From Phycisphaerae bacterium (GTDB lineage: Bacteria > Planctomycetota > Phycisphaerae > Sedimentisphaerales > SM23-30), in assembly GCA_016342495.1 (NCBI GenBank), contig JAEIOG010000002.1, positions 1 to 64,000 of the forward strand: a DNA stretch of 64,000 nt, given 5' to 3'. The position numbers and the translations under genes were made by a program. The stretch's first letter is position 1, and each line of letters starts with the position of its first letter. Under the pieces are notes generated by a model. The model did not search any database and was not told where the DNA came from. It saw only the letters and a program-made list of their open reading frames with translations. Positions 43,135 through 52,998 of the stretch are shown one piece after another.

Positions 43135-46100
43135 CTAAAATGAAGTGTTCTCTATGCCGAACATCACGCCCCCGGCAATATAACCCTGGTTGCGAAAAAC
43201 TGGAACAGGGAGGAATTGTTTTGGAGTACCGAAAGGTTTGTCGCTGGCGATAGCGGTGGTTAGGCCAATGAGATAATCGCCATAATTGATTTTCAATTTG
43301 GTGCCATTGGCATCTTTAGCTATGAGCTGCTGAATATAATTTAATCGCTGCCGATAATATTGCTTTTGGGTATCGGTTACATTAATTTTGTTTTGATTAA
43401 TGAGTTCAAGTTGGGACTGCTGCAGTTTGAGTTCGGCGTTTAGCAGGCCGATAGCCTTATCATATTCGGCTGAATTTCTAACCGGAATGGTCGTGCCATT
43501 CATATACAGGTCAAATTTATCACCCTGGAAAACCAGGTGATTGTTGCGGGAGCCATCGGCTAACTGATCGAATTTACAAGTCATTTTTTGCCATTGGTAT
43601 TGTGATGTTTTAAGTGAAGGGATAATTTTTTGCATCCAGCCGGGGCCACCAGAGCCAATGGTTAAGCCATCATTAAGGACGGTTTGGCCTTTGCCAGTCC
43701 AGCAATATTCCATATTAAAAACATCATAAAGACTGGTTTGGAAATCATATTTTTCGCTTACATCACCTTGAAGGATAAGTCCGGGCAGTTTATTTTCGAC
43801 AATTCGACAAAGCGCGGGGCTGGCCATAAGGGCATTGCTTTGCATAGAATATTTCAAGATCGGTTTTTCTTCGGCAAGGTCACAATTAATATCGACAGAA
43901 TAAACACCTGCATTAACACTGGTGATAACACTGCCAAGAAGCTGTTGGTCGGCTATGGAAAATTTACCTTTGAGCTGTTTGGGTTGGAGAAAAACTTCAT
44001 TTTCAGGATCGGTAAAACCCAGGTTGGAAATATTGGCATTAACCTGAATATTACATTGCTTGAGATATTTAACTATTGCTTCGGCATTAAAATCTGTGTC
44101 AGAGGAATTGGTAAAATCAAGTATTTTTATATCGGCTTGCATCTGGTCAATATCGAGGTTTTGGCTATTGAGAAAAATTTCTCCGCTCGGATATTTATCA
44201 AGTTTATCAAATACAGAAAGATTGGTTAGATGAGCATTTACGTTAACATCATTTTGATTTAGCTTAAACTGAAGATTGTCCAACAAGGTCAGGTTATCGC
44301 AAAATTTAATCTTATCGAAAGCTATGACGAAATCCTGAGATTTATATTGGCCACCCAGGGTGCCCATGCAATCAATTGAATGGATATAAAATTCAGGGGG
44401 AGAATTATGTTTGACAGTAAGAGCAATATCACCGGAGAGTTGGGTCTGAAAGTCTTCGACTGGGAAGTTATCGAGCCAACCTATTAAGCTCTGGCCATCG
44501 GTTATATTGAAGTTGCAATTATAATTCTGGTCGTCTTTGATTGCTATGGCAATAACATTATCGAGAGCATTGATTTTAATACGGTTTAAGTTAAGTTTTG
44601 ATTTATTTTTGTCATAGGCGGCATCAAAAGCGATATCTAATTTTTCAGTGGCAGGCTTATTAAAATGTTGTGGTCCATCTTGAATTTCAAGTTTATGTTT
44701 TATCTCAGTATTGGTCAAATCGAGATTAGACTGAATATCAACACTATCGCTATCCCATTTAATAATCCCATCAAACTGGGCAGCGCCTTGCAGCTGTGGC
44801 AGGTCATCATAGCCAGCGAAAACCAGGTCAAGAATTTGTTCAGATTGGATATTTGAATTAACATTAAAATTACCCTCATAAATCGATGTAAAATAATTAT
44901 AATCATAAACATCGCCAACGGATTCATCCAGATACAAAGAGCCACTGGCACTAAGGCGGGATTTATCCAGCAGAAAATCGAGCGACAGGCAATTGGCAAT
45001 GATCATCGGTTGGCTATTGAAAAAACCTGGAAAAATGCAACGCATCAGATCATAATTAATTTTAATTTCAAAATTGGTATTAAGTTTGCAAGGCTGTTGA
45101 GAAATTTTATTATAGGTATGAAATTCTTGTTTTTTATTTTTGACAATAATATCAAAGTCAGCTTCGGTTGCGTCAAAACCGAGTTTCGCCTGCCAGTTGT
45201 TTGCATGATTGAGTTTAAAACCTAACTTGATTTTACCCGTGAGATTTTCCAGTTGGTGATCTTTGACTTTTATCGAGCCATCAAAGTCTGGAAAAGCCTG
45301 GAAAAGTTTTTCGCAATGGTCGGTTTCTGCAATAAGAGTCGCATCGTAGAATTGATAGCTTCCCAGGTTAAAAGGCAGGAGTTGATTTTCTAAATTAATA
45401 TTGCTGTAAAAATCTTTTCTAAAACAGCCCTTCACATTTAGATTCAGGCCATCGATATCCATTGCTACCTTGCCATTAATATAGCCAATCACTATATTTT
45501 CGGTTAAATCAAAATCTATATGAGCTGGAAAATTCATTAACTTGTGGTAGGTAAATTTGCCGCTGTTGTCTTGTAAACAAAAATCTGCATTAGTCAAATC
45601 GAGTTTGCTATGCAATGTATTTTTTGTGGGGCTTTGCTCAAAATTAATATTCGCCTGTAAATCTCCATCCAGATTAATTTGTTTGCGAATAAGCATTTTC
45701 TGCAAGAAAGGAAATATTTTTTTCAACGAGTCAATATTTTTCAATTCAATATCGGCGTCGAGCTGGGCAATGTTTTTTTGATCGGTTAGAATCAGCTTAT
45801 GAGCTTGCAACTGGATATTGCCCTGGCCAACACTGACGTCTGCAGAAATATTCTCAAAAGTATTTTGATTTGTTGGCCATCGGCCTTGAACATTCATTTT
45901 TAGCTGTTGGCCCAGCTCTTTTGCAAAGATAGTTTGGTTTTGATAATATCCATGGCAGGAACTATCACCGGCCATCACCGCTGAAGCGGCTAAAGTATCA
46001 TCATGAAAATCCAGATCAAATACCATCGGGCCACCTGCGACGATATTTTCACTGATCGGAAAACATAAATCATTGCCAAATTGAGCGACATCTTCAAAAT

Positions 46101-47448
46101 TAATTCTAACAGTGCCGTTGGGTTTGATCGCCTGTGCGAAGATATCTTGAATAATTATTTGGGCTCGCATGGTTGCAGTTGACAGCTGAGAATCATTAAT
46201 ATCAAGTTTTATTTTGTTCGCTTGTTTGTTGAGTTTACCTTGCATAACAAACGGTATGCCCGCAGGTTTGATGGCATATTCGAGATCAAAACCCATGTCA
46301 GTAGCATCTATTTCAAAGGATGCCCGGGTAAAAGAACCTGGTGTACAATTAAGATTAAACTTCAGATTGCCCCGAGGCTTTAGCTGTTGAGCCAACTGCA
46401 AATTATTTAAAAAGGGCAAAGTCTGGAAAATTTTATCAAAATTCAGTTGGCTATCTTTCAGTTCAAAATTTAAGCTGTTCAAACCAAAATCATAGCTGAA
46501 TTCACCAGCGGTATTAAATTCTGAACTGGCAAATGTTGATTGAGCTTCGATATAGTCCTGGGAAATAATTGAATTAATTTTTGTCGCTATGGAAAAATCT
46601 TTGAATATATCGCCCTGCTCGCTTTTAACAGTTAAATTATTGACAGCCAAGTTCAGATTGGCATTTAGGGAAATATCTGGATTAAATCTGGTAGTTAGAT
46701 TTGCCGAAAGCCTACCGGTAATACCAGTGGGGTTGATGCCAAAGTCAGCCAAAAGGGATTTCAGTTTCTCGTTAAGGATAATTCTGGAAAGATCAAAATT
46801 TGTGATGTCAACGCAAACGGGGATTTTAGCATCGCCGGGCGATAAATAATCTGGAACATCTCCATTTTTGCCAAACGAGGTTATAGCCGGGTCAGAGCCG
46901 GATTTTTGGGAGGCATTTATATTCCATGCAAATTTATTGTTTAGATTATTAATCCAGACCTGGCCATTACTGTAAAGGGTGAGAATTTTTTCATTTTTGA
47001 GGAAAAATCCCACGGTCATCTGTTGATAATCAAAACGGTCAAAATCAATTTGCAGGGGTGGCAATTCCATAACATTGACACGGCCATCTGGTAATACCAC
47101 TACATTGACATCGACATCCTGCATCACAGCCAACTCTAAATGCCTGGCTTTAAGTCCAAAAAGATCAAATTCACACTGAAATTTGCCAATTCGCATCAGT
47201 TGGCCAATACCAAAATCACTATGTCGGGCGACATTAATACCCTGAATTTCAATGCCTTGCGTCCAGCTTAATTTTAACGAATCGATTTTAGTCTGACGAT
47301 TCATCTGGGAAGTCATCTGTTTTTCAATAGTGGCCTTTATATAACTTTTGGGCAGCCAATATGGTAAGGTTAAAGTAGCCAACGCCAGCAAAAACACGCA
47401 TAAAGCTATTATTATCAGTATCTTATGTTTTTTCGACCTTTTTTTCAT
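43135..47448 (-). CDS. Very large AsmA/TamB-like membrane-anchored protein
   Basis: 1437 residues. One N-terminal signal anchor (ILIIIALCVFLLALATLTLP) and then AsmA-type start (YIKATIEKQMTSQMNRQTKI, DSLKLSWTQGIEIQGINVAR). The rest is long, beta-rich repeats of the TamB/Mdm31 kind (hydrophobic groove rods) and a C-terminal helix with coiled-coil character (LLNAELKLQQSQLELINQNK). Such proteins bridge inner and outer membranes and are thought to move phospholipid to the outer membrane. That fits a didermic planctomycete. No ribosome site is obvious. It is convergent with the MATE gene. Confidence 0.85.
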   Translation of the reverse strand: MKKRSKKHKILIIIALCVFLLALATLTLPYWLPKSYIKATIEKQMTSQMNRQTKIDSLKLSWTQGIEIQGINVARHSDFGIGQLMRIGKFQCEFDLFGLKARHLELAVMQDVDVNVVVLPDGRVNVMELPPLQIDFDRFDYQQMTVGFFLKNEKILTLYSNGQVWINNLNNKFAWNINASQKSGSDPAITSFGKNGDVPDYLSPGDAKIPVCVDITNFDLSRIILNEKLKSLLADFGINPTGITGRLSANLTTRFNPDISLNANLNLAVNNLTVKSEQGDIFKDFSIATKINSIISQDYIEAQSTFASSEFNTAGEFSYDFGLNSLNFELKDSQLNFDKIFQTLPFLNNLQLAQQLKPRGNLKFNLNCTPGSFTRASFEIDATDMGFDLEYAIKPAGIPFVMQGKLNKQANKIKLDINDSQLSTATMRAQIIIQDIFAQAIKPNGTVRINFEDVAQFGNDLCFPISENIVAGGPMVFDLDFHDDTLAASAVMAGDSSCHGYYQNQTIFAKELGQQLKMNVQGRWPTNQNTFENISADVSVGQGNIQLQAHKLILTDQKNIAQLDADIELKNIDSLKKIFPFLQKMLIRKQINLDGDLQANINFEQSPTKNTLHSKLDLTNADFCLQDNSGKFTYHKLMNFPAHIDFDLTENIVIGYINGKVAMDIDGLNLNVKGCFRKDFYSNINLENQLLPFNLGSYQFYDATLIAETDHCEKLFQAFPDFDGSIKVKDHQLENLTGKIKLGFKLNHANNWQAKLGFDATEADFDIIVKNKKQEFHTYNKISQQPCKLNTNFEIKINYDLMRCIFPGFFNSQPMIIANCLSLDFLLDKSRLSASGSLYLDESVGDVYDYNYFTSIYEGNFNVNSNIQSEQILDLVFAGYDDLPQLQGAAQFDGIIKWDSDSVDIQSNLDLTNTEIKHKLEIQDGPQHFNKPATEKLDIAFDAAYDKNKSKLNLNRIKINALDNVIAIAIKDDQNYNCNFNITDGQSLIGWLDNFPVEDFQTQLSGDIALTVKHNSPPEFYIHSIDCMGTLGGQYKSQDFVIAFDKIKFCDNLTLLDNLQFKLNQNDVNVNAHLTNLSVFDKLDKYPSGEIFLNSQNLDIDQMQADIKILDFTNSSDTDFNAEAIVKYLKQCNIQVNANISNLGFTDPENEVFLQPKQLKGKFSIADQQLLGSVITSVNAGVYSVDINCDLAEEKPILKYSMQSNALMASPALCRIVENKLPGLILQGDVSEKYDFQTSLYDVFNMEYCWTGKGQTVLNDGLTIGSGGPGWMQKIIPSLKTSQYQWQKMTCKFDQLADGSRNNHLVFQGDKFDLYMNGTTIPVRNSAEYDKAIGLLNAELKLQQSQLELINQNKINVTDTQKQYYRQRLNYIQQLIAKDANGTKLKINYGDYLIGLTTAIASDKPFGTPKQFLPVPVFRNQGYIAGGVMFGIENTSF

Positions 47449-47532
47449 AGTTTAGGCATTCTAATGAAAAGGGTGGCAATGAGCAACTAAAAAGATTTCA
47501 CCTTTACTATTGAGCTAAAATTGAGTTTTATC

Positions 47533-47560
47533 TTGCATATACAAGACTTTTAGATATAAT
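47533..47560 (+). promoter_or_regulatory. Promoter of the gene at 47,612
   Basis: TTGCAT (47,533-47,538), 16-bp spacer, TATAAT (47,555-47,560). The leader is about 45 nt. Confidence 0.55.
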
Positions 47561-47611
47561 GACAAATTGCGAAATATTGTGATTTTTGTTATTTTAAATA
47601 TGGTTTAACGT

Positions 47612-47986
47612 ATGCCAAACACATTTGGACAGACCGGAAAGACAGCTATAGTATTAGCGATGTTGATATGCTCAACTTTTGCGATAATATCGCTTACGAG
47701 CCCGACAACCGCTCAAGGTCAAGCTGAAATTCAAAATAGCAATAATGCCATCATTTCATATCCGTTTCTAACCCGAACCGGAGATGAAGCAATAGCATTA
47801 ATAGATACCGAAAACAAAACCATGTGTATCTATAAATATGAGTCAGGCAACTCAGGCAGTTACCAGCTAAAGCTAGTTGCTGCCCGAAGCTATCGCTATG
47901 ATTCCCTCCTGAAAGACTATAATACTGCAGAGCCCAGACCTGAAGAAGTCAAAAAACTGTTATTTAATGACTCCCGGAAAGACTAA
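47612..47986 (+). CDS. Small exported protein of unknown function
   Basis: 124 residues. N-terminal signal peptide or anchor (AIVLAMLICSTFAIISLTSP then TTAQGQA, an AxA-type cleavage site). The mature part contains FLTRTGDEAIALIDTENKTM and CIYKYESGNSGSYQLKLVAA. This resembles a short stand-alone segment with beta-strands seen in planctomycete proteins beside HTH/membrane genes such as the next one. Not recognised as a named family. Confidence 0.65.
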   Translation: MPNTFGQTGKTAIVLAMLICSTFAIISLTSPTTAQGQAEIQNSNNAIISYPFLTRTGDEAIALIDTENKTMCIYKYESGNSGSYQLKLVAARSYRYDSLLKDYNTAEPRPEEVKKLLFNDSRKD

Positions 47987-48140
47987 AAAGCACACTGAAA
48001 AACAGGTTTACTGCCAAAGTATAAGTTATCAGAATAAGCAGACAAAATAAAATATCTTGTCATAAAAGATTATTTGACAAGACCTTAAATAAATAATAAT
48101 CGTTCGGAACAAAAAGCAACGAACCGGAGGACCCACCGTA

Positions 48141-49232
48141 ATGGCTAAAATGTTTTACAATATCGAAGAAGCCATGAATAAACTAGGCTGCAGCGAAGAT
48201 AAAGTCAGGCAACTGGCTCAAGATGGCACGCTGCGTGAGTTCAAAGATTGCGGCAAGTCAATTTTCAAAGTAGATGAAATTGATGAACTGGCAATTGGCA
48301 TGGTTAGCGGCGATGCTGCTGGGGCCAGTCCCATAGTCGAACCTCCATCACTAGGCGACTCCAATATGGACATTTCTCTGGCTGATACTGCCGAAGACAT
48401 ATCTCTAAGTGGAAGCACTACCGGGGAAATTGACCTTTTGTCAATGAGCACCGGCACCAGCATCGGGCTTTCATCAACATCAACTGGCGATGCAATATCG
48501 CTAGGGGCTGATGATTCACTGGGTGAACTATCACTAGACGACACTACACCGGCAAATGATGACACTGTTGTAACCAGTTTTGGCACTAATGCCCTATCTG
48601 CCAGTAGTTTAGGTGATGACGACTTTGCGATGGGCGACCTTGAAAGCGATGAACTGGGCGACCAGATTTCACTTGATAGCGGTTCCAGCGGCTCAGGTTT
48701 GCTTGATTTATCTCGTGAAGCTGATGAAACCAGTCTTGGGGCAGAACTATTAGAAGAAATTTACCCTGGTGCTGAGGATTTTGGAAATGCAGCCCCGGCA
48801 GCATCATTAGATATGCCCGAGAGAACTTCAACATCGACAGTTCTTGTAGATGATAATGCCGCTGGTGGAGCAGTTGAACCCATGTCAACGCCATCGATGC
48901 CGATGGCGGCAGCTAGAAATATTCAAATGTACGATGAAGCAAGCGGAAAATTTGGCGTTATGCTACTGGCACCGCTTCTGATACTCATTTATATGGCTTG
49001 TGTAGCATTTTCATCAGCAATGAATGTTAAATTGCCAATGGTTTCAGATACACTTAATCCCAAGATTGCCTATATTGCCGTTGGCGGATTGGTCTGGGTC
49101 ATTATTTTCCTGATTATTTCTATGGCCGGTGGCGGTTCTGGTGGTGGTGCATCGACGGCTTCTGCCAAGGCAAAAAAAGCAAAACCTGCTAAAAAAGCCT
49201 CTACACCAAGAAAAGCAAAGAAAAAGAAATAA
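48141..49232 (+). CDS. MerR/excisionase-like HTH fused to a membrane domain
   Basis: 363 residues. Residues 1-52 are a DNA-binding-type winged helix (MFYNIEEAMNKLGCSEDKVR, LAQDGTLREFKDCGKSIFKV). Residues about 55-255 are a long low-complexity, Ser/Asp/Gly-rich linker with repeated ISLxxxxxGxxSLG-like words. Then come two membrane helices (FGVMLLAPLLILIYMACVAF and IAYIAVGGLVWVIIFLIISM) and a Lys/Ala-rich tail (KAKKAKPAKKASTPRKAKKKK, in two parts). A membrane-tethered possible DNA binder. This build occurs in planctomycetes; its role is unknown. CCGGAGGA is upstream of the ATG. Confidence 0.78.
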   Translation: MAKMFYNIEEAMNKLGCSEDKVRQLAQDGTLREFKDCGKSIFKVDEIDELAIGMVSGDAAGASPIVEPPSLGDSNMDISLADTAEDISLSGSTTGEIDLLSMSTGTSIGLSSTSTGDAISLGADDSLGELSLDDTTPANDDTVVTSFGTNALSASSLGDDDFAMGDLESDELGDQISLDSGSSGSGLLDLSREADETSLGAELLEEIYPGAEDFGNAAPAASLDMPERTSTSTVLVDDNAAGGAVEPMSTPSMPMAAARNIQMYDEASGKFGVMLLAPLLILIYMACVAFSSAMNVKLPMVSDTLNPKIAYIAVGGLVWVIIFLIISMAGGGSGGGASTASAKAKKAKPAKKASTPRKAKKKK

Positions 49233-49254
49233 TCTTAATATAGCAAACATGACC

Positions 49255-49292
49255 AAACTCCTTTTCTTTTATCGGGAAAAGGAGTTTTTTTA
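49255..49292 (+). terminator. Terminator after the HTH/membrane gene
   Basis: AAACTCCTTTTC (49,255-49,266) pairs perfectly with GAAAAGGAGTTT (49,276-49,287), followed by further T. Confidence 0.92.
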
Positions 49293-49516
49293 ATTTAGAA
49301 GTCTACCAATCATTAAAATTTTCACTGGAATATAAAGGACTTACAAAGGTTTTTTCACAAGAGTAATTAACAGGATTGACTAGACTGAAAATTTTGTTAA
49401 TATCATATTGTTAAATAATGTCTGAAAGCCTAAGTGTATACACCACAAGGATTATCGGACGATAATATTATAGTAAATACTTAGTAGCCGGCAGAGTCCG
49501 GGTTAGGAGCACGGGT

Positions 49517-50305
49517 ATGAAAGCCGTCAAGCTTATCAGCAAATTTGTGATTACAGGTTTGATCCTCATCAGTGTCAGTGGTTGTGTGCCAACGGCCAAA
49601 TATAAAGAACTGCAACGCGAGAACCAGACAGCTAACCGGGCTCGTGAAGAAGCCATGGAGCAAAAGCAAAATCTCGAACTGCAGCTGCAGCTCTGGCAAA
49701 GTAAATTCAATCAAATTGACAATTTGCGCAAAGTTGACCAAGACCGAGTGATTACTCTCAAAGAAGCTATCAGTCAACAAGATGCAATTATCAAAAGATT
49801 ATCTGAACAGATTGGCGAATCATTTTTGCCACCAGAGCTCAATAGTGCATTGCAGGAATGGGCGATAAGCACAGGCAGCGATCTGGTAACTTTCGATGAA
49901 AAAACCGGCGTGGTAAAATTCAAAAGCGACCTGACTTTCGCACCCGGCAGTGACACTGTTTCAGACAATGCCCGTGCAGCTTTAGAAAAGTTCAGTCAGA
50001 TCATGTCTGAAGATACCGCAGGGACATTTGATATTATTGTTGCTGGTCATACCGATGACATCCCAATTAAAAAACCTGAGACAAGAGCCAAGCACCCAAC
50101 CAACTGGCATTTATCGGCTCACCGGGCAATATCAGTTGAAAACATACTTTCAACTTCTGGCATAGCTGAAACCCGTTTGTCTGTCGCAGGCTTTGGTGAG
50201 TTCAGACCCGCCGAACCAAATGCACCCGGTAAAAAAGGCAATGAGAAAAACCGTCGGGTAGAAATTTACATAGTACCTTCCGGCAATGTCAAAGTTGCAA
50301 AATAA
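49517..50305 (+). CDS. OmpA-family peptidoglycan-associated lipoprotein with coiled coil
   Basis: 262 residues. Lipoprotein signal (FVITGLILISVSGC, Cys about residue 24), a coiled coil near residues 30-95 (QRENQTANRAREEAMEQKQN), then a C-terminal OmpA domain with SDLTFAPGSDTVSDNARAAL, VAGHTDDIPIKKP, NWHLSAHRAISVENIL, AGFGEFRPAEPN, KNRRVEIYI. The Asp and Arg that grip diaminopimelate are present. Resembles MotB/Pal-type anchors. GTTAGGAG lies about 6 bases before the ATG. Confidence 0.92.
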   Translation: MKAVKLISKFVITGLILISVSGCVPTAKYKELQRENQTANRAREEAMEQKQNLELQLQLWQSKFNQIDNLRKVDQDRVITLKEAISQQDAIIKRLSEQIGESFLPPELNSALQEWAISTGSDLVTFDEKTGVVKFKSDLTFAPGSDTVSDNARAALEKFSQIMSEDTAGTFDIIVAGHTDDIPIKKPETRAKHPTNWHLSAHRAISVENILSTSGIAETRLSVAGFGEFRPAEPNAPGKKGNEKNRRVEIYIVPSGNVKVAK

Positions 50306-50329
50306 GATTATTCAAAAATACTGATTATA

Positions 50330-50359
50330 AGGCAGGGCTATGCGGTCCTGTCTTTTTTT
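50330..50359 (+). terminator. Terminator of the OmpA-family gene
   Basis: AGGCAGG (50,330-50,336) pairs with CCTGTCT (50,347-50,353), one G-U, followed by T7. It lies only 16 bp before the dtd start, so read-through could still feed dtd. Confidence 0.65.
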
Positions 50360-50374
50360 ATGGAAGGTTTTTTT

Positions 50375-50824
50375 ATGCGAGTTGTTATTCAGCGGGTAAG
50401 CAATGCTACAGTTCGGGTCGAGGGTAAAGCTGTTGGGCAAATCTCAAAGGGTCTGCTTGTGTATCTGGGGGTTGAAAATGGTGATACTGAGGATGACATG
50501 AAATTTATTGCCGACAAAATCGTGAACTTAAGGGTTTTCAGTGATGACCAGGGCAAGATGAACCTATCGACCCTTAATGTGAGCAGTGAAGTTTTAATTG
50601 TCAGCCAGTTTACATTGCTAGGGGATTGCCGTAAAGGCAGAAGGCCCGGATTTGACTTATCAGCAGAACCAAAAGTTGCGGAAATACTTTATGAAAAAAC
50701 CATTGAGGCAGTAAAAGCCTATGGGGTCAAGGTGCAAACCGGAATGTTCCGGGCTCACATGTATATCGAAAGCGTCAATGACGGGCCGGTAACATTTTTA
50801 CTGGACAGCAAAAAGTTGTTTTAA
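50375..50824 (+). CDS. dtd: D-aminoacyl-tRNA deacylase
   Basis: 149 residues from ATG 50,375 (GGAAGG 7 bases upstream; the frame extends to 50,360). Full DTD family: MRVVIQRVSNATVRVEGKAV at the N terminus, the cross-subunit Gly-cisPro motif (NDGPVTFLL) and the SQFTLLGDCRKGRRPGF loop. It hydrolyses D-amino acids from mischarged tRNA. Convergent with the glycosyltransferase gene, 5 bp apart. Confidence 0.96.
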   Translation: MRVVIQRVSNATVRVEGKAVGQISKGLLVYLGVENGDTEDDMKFIADKIVNLRVFSDDQGKMNLSTLNVSSEVLIVSQFTLLGDCRKGRRPGFDLSAEPKVAEILYEKTIEAVKAYGVKVQTGMFRAHMYIESVNDGPVTFLLDSKKLF

Positions 50825-50829
50825 ATATA

Positions 50830-52020
50830 TCAATTTATATTTCTGGTTTTGGCCCAGGTAACATGTTGGCGTTTCATTACGAATCGCATAAAGCCAATTA
50901 GTATCGCAAAATTCATTGAGATAAAGTATTTTGGTATTGCCAGTAATTTCAGAACCCCGGTAAGTTTAGGCGTCACTGTGCTAATTAAGCCGCTGCCATA
51001 GAATATGGTTTGTAATATCATTGTTGAGCCATAAAATGCTTTGCCGACCAGCAGAATATTAGCCATCAGCATCCCAATCAAAAAGAATGGCACCATCCAC
51101 CTCAAAAGTTTATGGCTATAAAAAGCAAAGCTGACCCGTCCACATCGGGGGTTTAGGATTTGCGGCACTAAGAACAATGATTGGAAATTACCCGCACTAA
51201 TTCTGATTCGCCTACGTAGTTCGCCCTTCCAGTCTGCAACATCTTCATGAGCCCTGGCATCATCGGCAAAAACACAGCGATAGCCCTGTGTCATTATTTT
51301 CATGCCCAGCACCTGATCTTCAGTAACTGCATGTTCGGGTAAAACATTATAGAGTTCACGACGAATAGCAAAAATGCCGCCATTAACGGTCGGGACGGCA
51401 CCGAGGTCGCTTTCTAATTGTTTAATTTTATTTTCATAGCGCCAATACATGCCTTCAGGTTTACATGCGTCAGCGTCGGTAGTTTGGGCAGATAATTCCA
51501 GATGGCCAATGACACAGCCAACTTTTTCGTCATTGAATTTACTTACTAGTTTTCTTATTGAATCACTGGCATACATGGTATTTGCATCAGAAAAAACCAC
51601 CAGGTCGCTATGCACCAGTCCCATCAAAAGATTAAGCATTCTGACTTTGCCACGCCGTTGAGGAATCAGCACGACATGAAACCTTGTATCAGTTAACTTC
51701 TGCAGGATTTCATTGGTACGATCATCACAACCGTCAGAGCCAATAATAAATTTTATCCGGTCTTCGGGATAATCAATTGCCATGCAGTTTAAGATTTTAT
51801 CACTTATTACATCCTGCTCATTATAAGCACTTATTACCATGGTGACTGCGGGCAGTTCCAAATCTGTTGAGATTAAACTGTCATCATTGCTGTTAAAAGT
51901 ATTTCGGCTGAACCTGTTCATTAGAATTAACAAAACCGGGTACAAAACATAAGTGTACATCGTTGCTAACAAACACATCCAAAATATAATTTGCAAAATT
52001 AATCTATAGTTATCATTCAT
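50830..52020 (-). CDS. Family 2 glycosyltransferase, membrane-bound
   Basis: 396 residues. An N-terminal membrane helix, then a GT-A domain: VTMVISAYNEQDVISDKILN, FIIGSDGCDDRTNEIL, LVVFSDANTMYAS (metal-binding DAN), VNGGIFAIRRELY, HAVTEDQVLGMKIM (catalytic ED), and the (Q)RRIRISAGN acceptor motif. Two to three membrane helices at the C terminus make it a processive-type or flippase-linked enzyme. Last gene of the four-gene leftward glycan operon (48 bp after the methyltransferase). The donor sugar is unknown. Confidence 0.9.
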   Translation of the reverse strand: MNDNYRLILQIIFWMCLLATMYTYVLYPVLLILMNRFSRNTFNSNDDSLISTDLELPAVTMVISAYNEQDVISDKILNCMAIDYPEDRIKFIIGSDGCDDRTNEILQKLTDTRFHVVLIPQRRGKVRMLNLLMGLVHSDLVVFSDANTMYASDSIRKLVSKFNDEKVGCVIGHLELSAQTTDADACKPEGMYWRYENKIKQLESDLGAVPTVNGGIFAIRRELYNVLPEHAVTEDQVLGMKIMTQGYRCVFADDARAHEDVADWKGELRRRIRISAGNFQSLFLVPQILNPRCGRVSFAFYSHKLLRWMVPFFLIGMLMANILLVGKAFYGSTMILQTIFYGSGLISTVTPKLTGVLKLLAIPKYFISMNFAILIGFMRFVMKRQHVTWAKTRNIN

Positions 52021-52068
52021 TTTTTTATTAACCCCCCAGTAAAAAATTCAGCAGGATGAAATCTGTAA

Positions 52069-52977
52069 TTACAAAGGTTTGCGGCAATAGATTTCGAGAT
52101 TGCCCGGGTGTTTGCCACTAATTTTTTCATAGCTGGCCATCACATAATTGCTGACAGACTTAATTCTGTTAATTAAGCTGCTGTTGGCATTGGTTTCATT
52201 GGAAGTTGATTTAACTTTGACAACTTCCAGGCCGGCCTTATTAGCAATTGTTGTAAAAGTATCTTCATTAAAAAAGTAAAGATGCATGGTCGGGCCAAAC
52301 GAAGGACGTTTGCTATGCAAAAGTCTTTGCAAGACAATACCTTTGATTTTTTGCCAGGTTGCCGAAGGGAAACGCAGAGCGACGATGCCGCCTGGTTTGA
52401 GCCATTTATTAACCTGCTCCAGCACCGCGCGGGGGTCACTGACATGTTCGATAACATCCCAAAGGGTAATGGCGTCAAAGCTTTCATGGGGCAACTGAAC
52501 ATTTTTCATATCATCGCAAATCACCGGCATATTCATAATATTCCGGGCATAATGCGCGGAAGTTTCAGCCGGTTCGATACCAGTTACATCAAAACCATTA
52601 TTCTGGGCCAATTGCATGAAATGGCCACTGCCACAACCGATATCCAGAAGTTTATTTTCATTAGAAGGATTTTTATTTAAGAAGTTTTTAATTTCTGTGA
52701 TAGCTGGTTTAAAGACTACCATTTTGGCCTGACCATGGGCCTGGAATTGTTCATCGCTGGAATTATCATAAAGATATGTAGCATTATGTTCGCTTAGACG
52801 AGGGTTGGTATAAACCAGCTGGCAATGCCTGCATCGGACTATTTGAAAATCCAGCTCCTGGCCAAAATGTTCGACAGTTTCTTTATGATAGACAGCAGTA
52901 TCATCACGGCCACAAATATTACAGCATATGTATTCCCATTGCAGCGATACTTTTTTTTGTTCTAATGTAGATTCCAT
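52069..52977 (-). CDS. Class I SAM methyltransferase with zinc-ribbon head
   Basis: 302 residues. An N-terminal C-x2-C...C-x2-C zinc ribbon (YICCNICGRDDTAVY, VRCRHCQLVYTNPR, residues about 18-62), then a Methyltransf_11-type domain: LLDIGCGSGHFMQLAQNNGF, VTGIEPAETS, AITLWDVIEHVSDPRAVL, VNKWLKPGGIVALRFPSATW. This architecture is usual in methyltransferases of glycan and secondary-metabolite clusters, as in its surroundings here. 21 bp after the radical SAM gene. Confidence 0.92.
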   Translation of the reverse strand: MESTLEQKKVSLQWEYICCNICGRDDTAVYHKETVEHFGQELDFQIVRCRHCQLVYTNPRLSEHNATYLYDNSSDEQFQAHGQAKMVVFKPAITEIKNFLNKNPSNENKLLDIGCGSGHFMQLAQNNGFDVTGIEPAETSAHYARNIMNMPVICDDMKNVQLPHESFDAITLWDVIEHVSDPRAVLEQVNKWLKPGGIVALRFPSATWQKIKGIVLQRLLHSKRPSFGPTMHLYFFNEDTFTTIANKAGLEVVKVKSTSNETNANSSLINRIKSVSNYVMASYEKISGKHPGNLEIYCRKPL

Positions 52978-52998
52978 ATTCTTACCAAACTGACGTTT

